Positions 35,566 through 44,306 of a stretch of DNA of 64,000 nucleotides are shown piece by piece. This DNA comes from UMGS75 sp963648435 (GTDB lineage: Bacteria > Bacillota_I > Bacilli_A > ML615J-28 > CAG-313): NCBI GenBank assembly GCA_963648435.1, contig CAVJDT010000003.1, forward strand, positions 19,853 to 83,852, in the 5' to 3' direction. The translations under genes and the position numbers were made by a program. Numbering within the stretch: position 1 is the first letter of the stretch; each line of letters starts with the position of its first letter. The notes under the pieces are model-generated. The model saw only the letters and a list, made by a program, of their open reading frames with translations, had not been told where the DNA came from and did no database searches.

Positions 35566-35605
35566 TGTATTCCTCCTAAAATTAGGATGAATCTTTTTTT
35601 ATTTT

Positions 35606-36514
35606 TTATACATCTTTGGTATATCCAAAATTTGAGAGTTGTGATTTATGATTTCGCCAATTTTCTTCAACTTTTACAAATAATTCCAAATAGACTTTAC
35701 TACCTAATAATTTAGCAATATCCTGTCTTGCAAGAATCCCAATTTCCTTAATTTTTTGACCTTTTGAACCGATAATAATCTTTTTTTGTGATTGTCTTTC
35801 CACCACAATAACCGCATGAATTTCTACAAGTCCAGGTTTGTTCGGATTTTCCTTAAAACTTTCAATTTCCACCGCAACACTATGAGGAACTTCATCATCT
35901 GTTTTTAGAAGAATTTTTTCTCTAATGATTTCTGACACAACAAATCTTTCTGGTTGATCTAATAATTGATCTTCAGGATAATACATTGGACCATTTTTTA
36001 GATTGTTTTTGATTAATTTAATCAGTTCATCAACTTGATAATTGTTAGAAGCACTTATGGCAATTCCTTGAACAAAAGGAAAGATAGTTCGATAAGCTTC
36101 CATATTTGTAACTAATTCATTTTGGTCTTTAATTAAATCAACTTTATTACCAACTAAAATTGTTGGAATTTTTGTTTTTAATAATTCACTAATCATTTTT
36201 TGATCATCTTCCGTTATTTTTTTAGTTACATCACACATTAATAATACAACATCCACCCCCGCAAGCGCACTACTTACATATTCATTCATTATTTTACCAA
36301 GTTCAGTTTTAGGCTTATGAAATCCAGGAGTATCAATAAAAATAATTTGGGATTCATTATCCGTATAAATACCTTGAATTTTATTTCTAGTAGTTTGGGA
36401 TTTAGGTGAAACAATGACAATCTTTTGTTTTAAAAACTGATTAAGGAGTGTACTTTTACCAACATTGGGACGGCCAATTATCGCCACAAATCCTGATTTA
36501 AAATCTTTATTCAT
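35606..36514 (-). CDS. era: GTPase Era
   Basis: 302 residues. GTPase motifs GRPNVGKSTLLN (G1), DTPGFHKP (G3) and GNKVD (G4); C-terminal KH domain with IIIGSKGQKIKEIGILAR. Era binds the 3' end of 16S rRNA and takes part in 30S assembly and the cell cycle. The start overlaps the end of cdd by 8 bases. Placed in the conserved phoH-ybeY-cdd-era-yqzL-recO order. Confidence 0.97.
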   Translation of the reverse strand: MNKDFKSGFVAIIGRPNVGKSTLLNQFLKQKIVIVSPKSQTTRNKIQGIYTDNESQIIFIDTPGFHKPKTELGKIMNEYVSSALAGVDVVLLMCDVTKKITEDDQKMISELLKTKIPTILVGNKVDLIKDQNELVTNMEAYRTIFPFVQGIAISASNNYQVDELIKLIKNNLKNGPMYYPEDQLLDQPERFVVSEIIREKILLKTDDEVPHSVAVEIESFKENPNKPGLVEIHAVIVVERQSQKKIIIGSKGQKIKEIGILARQDIAKLLGSKVYLELFVKVEENWRNHKSQLSNFGYTKDV

Positions 36515-36911
36515 TTAAGTCACTCTCACCAAAAGCAAATGGTAATAATTCTTCAACCGTAAAACTCTTCGTTTTCTTATCTAAATTTATTAATGTTACT
36601 ATGGCCTCTTTATTCATTAATTCACTAATTACTTGGCGACATGCCCCACATGGAAAAATTAAATTATCACTTTTTCCCATAATCACTAATTCTTCGATAT
36701 CATCTTTGCGATAACCTTTTGCATAGGTTGCAAAAAGAGCAGTTCTTTCAGCACAGTTACTTAAGCCATATGAAGCATTTTCAACATTTGAGCCAATTAC
36801 ATAATTACCATCTTTTAAAATTACTAATGCGCCGACTTGAAAATGAGAATACTTTGCATATGCATTATCATATCCAATATGTACTAATCGATATTTTTCT
36901 TCAAAATTCAT
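36507..36911 (-). CDS. cdd: Cytidine deaminase
   Basis: 134 residues, the homotetrameric short form. Catalytic zinc motifs SNCAERTALFATY (with the CAE) and PCGACRQVISEL. Deaminates cytidine and deoxycytidine to uridine forms in pyrimidine salvage. GGAG precedes the ATG. Between ybeY and era; the dgkA gene often found here is absent. Confidence 0.96.
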   Translation of the reverse strand: MNFEEKYRLVHIGYDNAYAKYSHFQVGALVILKDGNYVIGSNVENASYGLSNCAERTALFATYAKGYRKDDIEELVIMGKSDNLIFPCGACRQVISELMNKEAIVTLINLDKKTKSFTVEELLPFAFGESDLNE

Positions 36912-36913
36912 CT

Positions 36914-37369
36914 TTATTGTCTCCTTATATCTAGTTTATTTAATATTTCATCTTGTAATTCAAACATAACTTTTTCATCTTCTTTAGTTTGGTGATCATA
37001 CCCTAAACTATGTAATGCGCCATGGATAACTAAAAATGCAAATTCTCTAAGTTTGTTGTGACCATAATCAAGAGCTTGCGATGCAACCTTCTCATAACTT
37101 ATAAAAATATCACCTAATTCTTCAGGAATTATTCCAGGTTTTTCATCATCAATGGATGCAAAAGTTATAACATCAGTTGGTCGGTCAATTCCCCGATACT
37201 TTAAATTAATTTTATGAATTTCTTCATTATCTACGATAATATAACTTATAATATGATTTCCTTTTATATCTAAACATGTTGATACTTCATGAAGAATTTT
37301 CCTTATTAATTCTTGAGGTGCACTAACCCCAAGTTCACTAATTTTACCTTCTAAATTAAATTTAATCAT
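36914..37369 (-). CDS. ybeY: Endoribonuclease YbeY (16S rRNA maturation)
   Basis: I choose the ATG at 37369 (MIKFNLEGK) with GGTGG five bases upstream, giving 151 residues; an in-frame ATG 15 bases earlier is possible. The zinc site HGALHSLGYDH (three His) is present, with RPTDVITFASID upstream. YbeY acts in 16S rRNA 3' processing and ribosome quality control. The start overlaps the phoH stop. Confidence 0.94.
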   Translation of the reverse strand: MIKFNLEGKISELGVSAPQELIRKILHEVSTCLDIKGNHIISYIIVDNEEIHKINLKYRGIDRPTDVITFASIDDEKPGIIPEELGDIFISYEKVASQALDYGHNKLREFAFLVIHGALHSLGYDHQTKEDEKVMFELQDEILNKLDIRRQ

Positions 37370-38348
37370 GAGTACCACCCTCATATCTAGAAATAATTTT
37401 AGATACTAGGGGATGACGCATTACATCAAAACGATTAAATGAAATAATTGAAACTCCATCTAAATGTTGGAGTAACTCAGTTGCTTCAATTAAACCTGAT
37501 TTTTCCCGATTTGGTAAATCAATTTGCGTAACATCACCCGTAATAATCATTTTTGAATTAAAACCTAAACGCGTAACAAACATTTTCATTTGGTTAGTTG
37601 TCGTATTTTGGGCTTCATCTAAAATAATAACGGCACTATCTAGAGTTCTACCGCGCATATAGGCAAGAGGGGCAATTTCAATGGTTCCTTTTTCAATATA
37701 CCTTTCGGTTTGTTCTTTACCAATAAAATCATATAAGGCATCATAAATAGGAATCAAATAAGGGTCAACCTTTTCTTTTAAATCACCCGGCAAAAAACCA
37801 AGTTTTTCTCCCGCTTCAACCACAGGTCTAGTAATAATAATTCTTCTAATTTGATTTTTCTTAAGTAAGCTTATCGCAAAAGCCACTGCTAAGTAAGTTT
37901 TTCCACTACCTGCTGATCCTTTCGCAAAAATGATACTATTTTTTTGCATTGCCTCTAAATAAATCATTTGATTTATGGTTTTAGGGTATACTTTTTGGCC
38001 TTCCCGAGTATGAACGATAATTTTTTTGTTAAGGTAAAAATTCTTAATCCCCGCATGAGTTATTTCATAATCTTTACTATCTTTAAAGCACTGAATAATG
38101 TATATTAAATCTCTTTCTTGCCAAGTAATATTTTCCTCTATTAATTCACTTAGCATTGTAATTATTTCTTTAAGTAATGGTTCTACTTTTCGATTTGTAT
38201 CATTTTCTTCCATTAATAGTCGATTATTAATATGATCTATTTTAACATTAAGTTCCATTTCTAAAAGATTAATATTCTTATTTAAGGGTCCAATTAATAT
38301 TTGTTCAGCATGTAAATCATTAAATGTCCATAATTCAAACATTGCCAC
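37362..38348 (-). CDS. PhoH-like ATPase
   Basis: I prefer the GTG at 38348, which has AGAGGTG at ideal spacing; the ATG two codons later (38342) is the alternative, and the frame is open further upstream without a ribosome binding site. 328 residues. Walker A KGSAGSGKTYLAVA, Walker B AVIILDEAQNTT, and the family motif TGDVTQIDLP. Found with ybeY in many genomes; thought to act in RNA metabolism. First gene of the conserved operon; extended -10 at 38367-38372. Confidence 0.92.
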   Translation of the reverse strand: MAMFELWTFNDLHAEQILIGPLNKNINLLEMELNVKIDHINNRLLMEENDTNRKVEPLLKEIITMLSELIEENITWQERDLIYIIQCFKDSKDYEITHAGIKNFYLNKKIIVHTREGQKVYPKTINQMIYLEAMQKNSIIFAKGSAGSGKTYLAVAFAISLLKKNQIRRIIITRPVVEAGEKLGFLPGDLKEKVDPYLIPIYDALYDFIGKEQTERYIEKGTIEIAPLAYMRGRTLDSAVIILDEAQNTTTNQMKMFVTRLGFNSKMIITGDVTQIDLPNREKSGLIEATELLQHLDGVSIISFNRFDVMRHPLVSKIISRYEGGTHD

Positions 38349-38366
38349 TTTATCACCTCTACTCTT

Positions 38367-38372
38367 ATTATA
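38367..38372 (-). promoter_or_regulatory. Extended -10 element of the phoH-recO operon
   Basis: Minus strand TATAAT preceded by TATGG; a TTTCAA lies 17 bases further upstream. A nearly exact 19-base direct repeat (AAAAGAAAGATAAAACAAAA) sits just beyond, at about 38398-38436. Confidence 0.5.
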
Positions 38373-38448
38373 CCATATTTTTAATTTTTTGAAAGAAAAA
38401 AAGAAAGATAAAACAAAAAAAGAAAGATAAAACAAAAATATGTATTAT

Positions 38449-39117
38449 CTATTCTTTAGATATTCGTTCTAATACTTTAATATGTTCAAAATTATTTAAT
38501 AATTGAAAACGGTCAAAAGAAAAACGTAAGAGTTTAGTATGGCATGGAATCTGTAAATTTTTATTTTTTTCATAATATAAATAAATAATTTCACTATCAT
38601 CATATACATTTTTTAAAGGCTTTGATGAATTAATTAAATATACTTTATTATTATCATAAATAACTAAATCAACAAGTTCCTTTGTCTTTTCTTTTTGAAT
38701 TACTCCTCGTAAAAATATTTCAATATTACTATATTCATCTTTAAGCATGTAATAGCAACATACTGCCATCCATAAATTCTTTTTTTCCAAAATTTCTTTG
38801 GTTTTAAGGGTGTGAAAATGAACTATTATATATTCACGCTTATAAAGAATTCGTTTTAATAAGTTATTCTTTAAATAAGCTTTTAATATCTCAAATAAGA
38901 TTTTTACTTGTGATAATTCTAAGTTCAATAAATTGATAATCATTGTCGTATCTTTAAAGTATGTTACTTCCTTATTACCAATTATTTTATTAATAAACTC
39001 ATACCATTTGAAGGGATAAGTAGTCCCTAACTCATATGTTTTTTTAATAAATTGTTCTTCAATCATTGAATAATCATAATAATTAATATTAAAAGATTGA
39101 CTTATTAAATAGTTCAT
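38449..39117 (-). CDS. Hypothetical protein, possible degenerate PD-(D/E)XK fold
   Basis: 222 residues from the ATG at 39117, chosen because AGGTG is then six bases upstream. Not recognised. The C-terminal half contains ELVDLVIYDNNKVYLINSSK, which resembles the core of the PD-(D/E)XK nuclease fold (D-x-x-V followed by V-Y-L-I-E-C-K) but with the catalytic Glu replaced by Asn, so at best an inactive relative. No signal peptide or membrane helix. It lies between RNase J and phoH, about 56 bases from RNase J. Confidence 0.55.
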   Translation of the reverse strand: MNYLISQSFNINYYDYSMIEEQFIKKTYELGTTYPFKWYEFINKIIGNKEVTYFKDTTMIINLLNLELSQVKILFEILKAYLKNNLLKRILYKREYIIVHFHTLKTKEILEKKNLWMAVCCYYMLKDEYSNIEIFLRGVIQKEKTKELVDLVIYDNNKVYLINSSKPLKNVYDDSEIIYLYYEKNKNLQIPCHTKLLRFSFDRFQLLNNFEHIKVLERISKE

Positions 39118-39173
39118 TATCATCACCTATGTAAGTATATGATAATCACCCTTAAATAATGTCAATCTAATTT

Positions 39174-40859
39174 TTAATTTTTACCTTTAAGGTTGTTAAT
39201 TTCAATGGGAACAAAAACAATTAAAGGTTTATGTTTAGTCATTCGAAAGATTAATCTCGTAATCTCATCAGTGATTTTCTTTTCTGCTTCTTCTAAAGAA
39301 TAATTTCTACGCCATAATGAGTTTTCAAAAATACTTTTTGAAAGGTCACAAACTTTTTTAGTTAATTCCACATCTTCCATTTTTCCAACAATTCCTTTAG
39401 ATATTACATTAGTTTTTTTAACGACCTTTCTTTGTCTAATATCATAATACATTGTTATAATTAAAGCTCCATCAGTTGATAGGGTTTCACGGTCTTTTAT
39501 TACTTCTTCATTGACATCACCAATTAAAGAACCATCCACAAAAACATCACCAACTTTGACCTTACTACGCTCAACTGGTTTACCATCTTTAAAGTTTAAA
39601 ATTTCCCCATTATCCGTTAAAAGAACTTTACTGCGTTCATATCCAAAATCAAGAGCCACTAACAATTGTTCATACATATGACGGTACTCACCTTTAATCG
39701 GAATAATATATTTTGGTTTCAAAACACTATACATTAATTTTAAATCATCACCAGTTGCATGAGATGGTCTTAAGATGGTACGATCATATACTGTTAAATC
39801 CATATCATAACGGTATAAAGTGTTAATTGCATTAGTTGCTAATTTTTCTGTTCCAGAAACAGGTGGACACATAACAATTATATGGTCCTTAGGAGTAAGA
39901 TGAATATATTTATCTTCACCTAAAACCATCTTTATAAGCATTGAATAAGCTTCTTCTCTTTTTCCATGAACAATTACAACTAAATTATCACTATCATTAT
40001 CATTTGTTTCTGAATAAGGCTTTAAAGTTACTAAATTTTGTTCAGGTACCTTTAAATAATTATTAAGGATTGCGGTTTCAACAAATTTAACTCCTTTATA
40101 ACCGACAAATGCAATTTTACGATTTTCAACAATTGATAAATTAATAATCTTTTGTATCCGTATTAAATCAGTTGAATAAGCAGCCACAATGATTCGACCT
40201 TTATTATGGGTCAAAATATTATTAAAATTATGTTCTAACATCACATCGTTGTTAACTCTTCCAATCGCAGTCGTACCCACACTTTCACTCATAAGTGCTA
40301 ATACTTTTCCTTTACCAAGATCAGAAATTTTACTGAAACTTGTAGTATAATGTTCATCGCTTGTAGGAGCAAAATTAAAGTCCGTAGCATAAATAATGGT
40401 ACCATCTAGAGTGTGAATTGCCACTCCTATTGATTCAGGAAGACTATGAGTAGTATTGAAAAACTCTACTTTAGTTCCTTTAAAGTTTAAAACTTTATTT
40501 TCATTAATTCGGTATAAGCGAAATTGCTTAATATCCATTTTATTATCTGTTAATAAAGTTTCAATTAAACTAATCGTAAAGTGGGTACCATACACATTAA
40601 TAGGTAAATTTCTTAATAAATAAGGAATTGCCCCAATATTATCTTCATGACCATGTGATACAAATATCCCCGCAATCTTATTTTTTCTTTTCATCAAATA
40701 ACTAATATCAGGTATCACCGCGTCAACCCCATACATGTCAATATCTGGATACCTTAATCCCGCATCTAAAATAAAAATGCATTCATCATTTTCTACAATA
40801 TAAAGATTTTTACCATCTTCACCAAGTCCGCCTAAAGCCATTATCTTTAAATTTGCCAT
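39174..40859 (-). CDS. RNase J family protein, J2-like, with lost metal-ligand His
   Basis: 561 residues with beta-lactamase, beta-CASP and C-terminal domains. Motifs that remain: THSLPES, YATDFNF with the bridging Asp, and the C-terminal region. Motifs that differ from RNase J1: HGHEDH is HGHEDN (Asn74), the HASGHG loop is HATGDD, and VHGEYR is IKGEYR, so two likely catalytic or metal-binding His are gone. Bacillus RNase J2, the poorly active partner of J1, shows a similar loss at the first motif. I infer a non-catalytic or weakly active J2-like subunit. GGAGG precedes the ATG; promoter at 40918-40946. Confidence 0.88.
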   Translation of the reverse strand: MANLKIMALGGLGEDGKNLYIVENDECIFILDAGLRYPDIDMYGVDAVIPDISYLMKRKNKIAGIFVSHGHEDNIGAIPYLLRNLPINVYGTHFTISLIETLLTDNKMDIKQFRLYRINENKVLNFKGTKVEFFNTTHSLPESIGVAIHTLDGTIIYATDFNFAPTSDEHYTTSFSKISDLGKGKVLALMSESVGTTAIGRVNNDVMLEHNFNNILTHNKGRIIVAAYSTDLIRIQKIINLSIVENRKIAFVGYKGVKFVETAILNNYLKVPEQNLVTLKPYSETNDNDSDNLVVIVHGKREEAYSMLIKMVLGEDKYIHLTPKDHIIVMCPPVSGTEKLATNAINTLYRYDMDLTVYDRTILRPSHATGDDLKLMYSVLKPKYIIPIKGEYRHMYEQLLVALDFGYERSKVLLTDNGEILNFKDGKPVERSKVKVGDVFVDGSLIGDVNEEVIKDRETLSTDGALIITMYYDIRQRKVVKKTNVISKGIVGKMEDVELTKKVCDLSKSIFENSLWRRNYSLEEAEKKITDEITRLIFRMTKHKPLIVFVPIEINNLKGKN

Positions 40860-40917
40860 TTTGGTTCCTCCTTTCTTTTTATATTTCTATATTTATTACT
40901 ATAATAGACTAGATGTA

Positions 40918-40946
40918 ATTATACCATTTTTCCAACTTTTTTTCAA
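40918..40946 (-). promoter_or_regulatory. Promoter of the RNase J gene
   Basis: Minus strand: TTGAAA (40941-40946), exact 17-base spacer, TATAAT (40918-40923) with TGG before it. One of the clearest promoters in the window. Confidence 0.75.
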
Positions 40947-40983
40947 TTAAAGCGATTAGGAGGATTTAAGAAAAATATTTGAA

Positions 40984-41021
40984 AAAGAAAAACCAAGCAC
41001 CAAAAATCTAGTGTTTAGTTT
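40984..41021 (-). terminator. Terminator of the spoVA operon
   Basis: Minus strand: AAACTAAACAC/GTGCTTGGTTT stem (one mismatch, one G-U), followed by T-run. It begins inside the last codons of spoVAF. Confidence 0.6.
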
Positions 41022-42408
41022 TTTCTTTATGTTTATAAGGAATTCTAAATAGTTGTTTAAACAAATCTTTAACATTAAAGGGAATAAAGGGATAAAGATA
41101 AGGCCGATTAAAACTTTTAAGACAGGCAAGATAGATAATAAGTAAAATGGTTCCACCAATAAAACCAGGTAATTTAAAAAAATATACACATAATAATAAA
41201 AATATATTAGCCATCTTATTAGCTAACGATAACTCATAACTAGGTGTTATGTAAGACCCTATCGCCGAAATAGCCGCTAAAATAACAATTTGTTCTGTAA
41301 ATAATCCCACCTTTATCGCAACATCACCAATAATTAGGCCTGAAACCAGTCCCATTGATGTAGATAGAGCATTGGGGGTATGAATTGAAGCCATTCTAAT
41401 TAATTCAATTCCAATTAAAACCGTAATCAGTTGTAAAAAAAGAATATTATGATTATGATTACTTGGAATGAATAACTGTAAGTTAGGTAAATTATAATCA
41501 GTTAAAGCATACCATAAAGGGATACAAAAGAAAGCCATAACAATTCCCAATATTCTAATTAACCTTAAATACGACCCCGCAACAACTGTTTGTCTAAATT
41601 CTTCGGCATGTTGTAAATGATCAAAAACACTAACCGGGCCTAAAATAGCACTTGGTGAGGTATCAACAATCAAGCCAAACATTCCTTGATATAAATGAAT
41701 AGCAAGCGTATCTGGTCTTTCTGTATATTTTACTAAAGGATAGGGACTATACCGATGATTAACTAATAATTCTTCAAGGGCTTTATCACTCATTGTTAAT
41801 TCTTTAACTTTTATATTATCAAGTTTTTCCATAATTGTTTTTAAAATATTAGGTTTAATAACATCTTTTAAATAAACTAAAGCAACCTTAGTTTTACTAA
41901 TTGTTCCAATTTCCCAAATTTTCATTCCGAGTTTACCTGTTTTAATTCTTCTTCTAATTAATCCAATATTGGTGGCAAAATTCTCAGTAAATCCGTCTCT
42001 ACTTCCTCTTACTACTTTTTCACCATCTGGTTCACTAATTGAGCGAGATGGATATTGTTTAGTTTCACTGATAAACATTAAGTTTTTACTACACGTTACC
42101 ACTAAATCGCCATTAAACACCGCATCACTTGCCATATTTAAATCAGTGGTAAATTCCAAATTTAAAGAAGTAAGATTATTAGCTATTACCTCTTTGATAT
42201 TATTTTGATTAATTTGATCTTTTATTTTTATAAAGCTTGTCATTAATCTTGAAATAGCAAGACTATTTGCGAGAAACGAATCATAATAAAAAGTAAAAGT
42301 TAAATTATTACCATTAGTTATTGTTCTTTTAGTAATATCAAAGGTTATATTTAGTCCTAATATTTCATCTAGAGTTTGATTGTTTGGTTCTTTATTCATT
42401 TTAGCCAC
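41008..42408 (-). CDS. spoVAF: Spore germination protein SpoVAF (GerA family)
   Basis: 466 residues. N-terminal cytoplasmic domain of about 270 residues with the family segment QYPSRSISEPDGEKVVRGSR DGF-like patch, then about five membrane helices; PSAILGPVSVFD and SIHTPNALSTSMGLVSG are typical of the GerAA/SpoVAF group. It is the last gene of spoVAC-D-E-F. In Bacillus, SpoVAF associates with germinant receptors in the inner spore membrane. The first codon is a GTG overlapping spoVAE; an ATG three codons later is an alternative. Confidence 0.9.
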   Translation of the reverse strand: MAKMNKEPNNQTLDEILGLNITFDITKRTITNGNNLTFTFYYDSFLANSLAISRLMTSFIKIKDQINQNNIKEVIANNLTSLNLEFTTDLNMASDAVFNGDLVVTCSKNLMFISETKQYPSRSISEPDGEKVVRGSRDGFTENFATNIGLIRRRIKTGKLGMKIWEIGTISKTKVALVYLKDVIKPNILKTIMEKLDNIKVKELTMSDKALEELLVNHRYSPYPLVKYTERPDTLAIHLYQGMFGLIVDTSPSAILGPVSVFDHLQHAEEFRQTVVAGSYLRLIRILGIVMAFFCIPLWYALTDYNLPNLQLFIPSNHNHNILFLQLITVLIGIELIRMASIHTPNALSTSMGLVSGLIIGDVAIKVGLFTEQIVILAAISAIGSYITPSYELSLANKMANIFLLLCVYFFKLPGFIGGTILLIIYLACLKSFNRPYLYPFIPFNVKDLFKQLFRIPYKHKEKTKH

Positions 42409-42751
42409 GCGGTTTAAAAATTAAAGCAACAATAAATGATGAAAAAATGGCGGTGGAAATACCACTAGATGTTATATCAAAAATACCAGTAAAAAGTCCC
42501 ATTATGCCGCTTTCTTCAGCTGCTTTTAGGGCCGCATGCGTTAAGGAATGTCCAAAAGATGAAATGGGGACAAGAGCTCCCCCACCAGCTACTTTAATTA
42601 ATTTATCATATAGACCAAAACATTCTAAAAATGAACCAAGCATAACGTATATAACTGTTAAATGAATAGGAAGTAATTTAGCTAAATCCATGATTAACTG
42701 AGCAATCATACAAATTAATCCACACACTAAAAATGCTAGTAAAAACTTCAT
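42401..42751 (-). CDS. spoVAE: Stage V sporulation protein AE (SpoVAE)
   Basis: 116 residues with four hydrophobic segments, of the SpoVAC/SpoVAEb family. Family pattern GGGALVPISSFGHSLTHAAL is present. Part of the channel complex that moves Ca-dipicolinate into and out of the spore core. AGAAAGGTGGG precedes the ATG. It is coupled to spoVAF by an 8-base overlap. Confidence 0.92.
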   Translation of the reverse strand: MKFLLAFLVCGLICMIAQLIMDLAKLLPIHLTVIYVMLGSFLECFGLYDKLIKVAGGGALVPISSFGHSLTHAALKAAEESGIMGLFTGIFDITSSGISTAIFSSFIVALIFKPRG

Positions 42752-43759
42752 TTAATCCCACCTTTCTAAACATATTGCATGACTAATGCAAGGAATAGTA
42801 TCTTTTTGCGCAACCATTACTGGGTTTAATAAAGCACCAGTTGCGAGAATTAATACCTTTTTATATGTTCCTTTTTTTAATTCTTCAACAATATAACTGA
42901 GTAGATAAGCCGTTATACAGCCACATCCACTCCCCCCCGCAAACACTTTTTGCTTTTTAATATTATACAAATTTTTCCCCGCATCTTTATGCTTATCTTT
43001 TAATAAAATTCCATTTTCCTTGCAACATTTAATAAATAATTCACTACCATAAATTGATAAATCACCAGTAACAATAACATCATAATCATCAACAGTTTCA
43101 TTAAAATTACTTAAATGATCAAAAAGTGTTTCAGCAGCACTTGGAGCCATTATGCGTCCCATATCTTGAGCATCTTTTTGATTTACATCAATAATCTTAC
43201 CAATAGTTCCGGATTTTACACAAATACGTGTAGGTGTACTTCCTAATAAACATATCCCCGCCGCGGTAGTAGTGAAAGTCATAGAAGTAGGCTTTTGTCC
43301 CCCATATTCTGTTGGATAACGAAATTGTCTTTCACTAGTCGCATTATGACTAGAACTTGCAACTAAAACCTTCGCATTTTTGATACTATCAACATAAATA
43401 CTTCCTAAAATCATATTTTCTGTAATTGTTGAACATGCGGCAAAAGTCCCCAAAAAAGGAATAAAAGTATTACGCATTGCATAAGTACTAGCCACAATTT
43501 GATTATTTAAATCTCCCGAAAACATAACATCAATATCATTTGGACATAATTTTTCTTTTTGACAAATTATTTCAAAAGCTTTTTTAACTAGTGCAATTTC
43601 AGCTTTTTCCCAAGTTTTTTCATTACAATAATTGTTATCATAACTATAATCAAAATAATTACCATAAGGACCATTTTTTTCTTTTGGCCCTGTCACGACT
43701 GCGGTATTTTCAACAAAAACACTATCAAAACTTAAACTATTTCGACCAACTTTTTTCAT
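42752..43759 (-). CDS. spoVAD: Stage V sporulation protein AD (SpoVAD)
   Basis: 335 residues, thiolase-like fold. Recognisable pieces: SLSFDSVFVENTAVVTGPKE at the start, FIPFLGTFAACSTITENM with the thiolase-type Cys, SSSHNATSERQFRYPTEYGG, and the C-terminal VFAGGSGCGC. SpoVAD binds dipicolinic acid directly and is part of the SpoVA channel. Lies one base from the spoVAC stop. Confidence 0.95.
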   Translation of the reverse strand: MKKVGRNSLSFDSVFVENTAVVTGPKEKNGPYGNYFDYSYDNNYCNEKTWEKAEIALVKKAFEIICQKEKLCPNDIDVMFSGDLNNQIVASTYAMRNTFIPFLGTFAACSTITENMILGSIYVDSIKNAKVLVASSSHNATSERQFRYPTEYGGQKPTSMTFTTTAAGICLLGSTPTRICVKSGTIGKIIDVNQKDAQDMGRIMAPSAAETLFDHLSNFNETVDDYDVIVTGDLSIYGSELFIKCCKENGILLKDKHKDAGKNLYNIKKQKVFAGGSGCGCITAYLLSYIVEELKKGTYKKVLILATGALLNPVMVAQKDTIPCISHAICLERWD

Positions 43760-43760
43760 A

Positions 43761-44204
43761 CTATCTAATTAAATAAATAATGGTGGCACTAATAAATGAA
43801 CTAACAACTCCCGCAACAATTACCGTCCCTGCTAATTTAAACATATTACTCATAATACCAAGAACGACCCCTTCACTTTTCCCTTCTAAAGCAGCTGAAG
43901 TCATTGAATTTGCAAAACCAGTAATTGGAATAAAAGTTCCCGCCCCCGCAAGTTGTCCAATTTTATCAAATACCCCAATTCCTGTTAAAATGGAAGTTAT
44001 AACAACAATACTCATTGACATCAACCCATTTGCCATTAATTCTTCAATTTTAAACACCATAACATATAAAGTTATCAGTCCTTCTGCGATAATTCCAATC
44101 ACTCCTCCGATTAAAAACGCAAATAGCAAATTTTTTATAATTGGTCTTTTTACAGGTTTTTCTTTAATAATTGATTGATATTTTTGTAATCTCTTATTTT
44201 CCAT
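43761..44204 (-). CDS. spoVAC: Stage V sporulation protein AC (SpoVAC)
   Basis: The start is the ATG at 44204 with AAGGAG at good spacing; a GTG nine bases upstream overlaps that site and is less likely. 147 residues, four membrane helices. Family pattern GAGTFIPITGFANSMTSAALE. SpoVAC is the mechanosensitive-like channel part of the dipicolinate complex. First gene of the spoVAC-D-E-F unit; spoVAA and spoVAB are absent, as in clostridia. Confidence 0.92.
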   Translation of the reverse strand: MENKRLQKYQSIIKEKPVKRPIIKNLLFAFLIGGVIGIIAEGLITLYVMVFKIEELMANGLMSMSIVVITSILTGIGVFDKIGQLAGAGTFIPITGFANSMTSAALEGKSEGVVLGIMSNMFKLAGTVIVAGVVSSFISATIIYLIR

Positions 44205-44263
44205 ATTAATCACTCCTTTTAGATTATTTTTCCATTTTTATTTGAAAATATACCTAATTTGTG

Positions 44264-44296
44264 AAAAAAGCCTTTAAAGCAAAATTACCTTAAAGA
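44264..44296 (-). terminator. Terminator of the PII-antiporter operon
   Basis: Minus strand: GTCTTTAAG paired with CTTTAAAGGC (one bulge), then TTTTTT. It lies about 10 bases past the antiporter stop and separates that operon from spoVAC. Confidence 0.55.
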
Positions 44297-44306
44297 CATA
44301 TTTTTT

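Noticed and set aside
44205..44290. A SigG-type promoter upstream of spoVAC
   Set aside because: A GTATA is present but no CATnnTA-like element lies at the right distance, so I do not report it as a feature.
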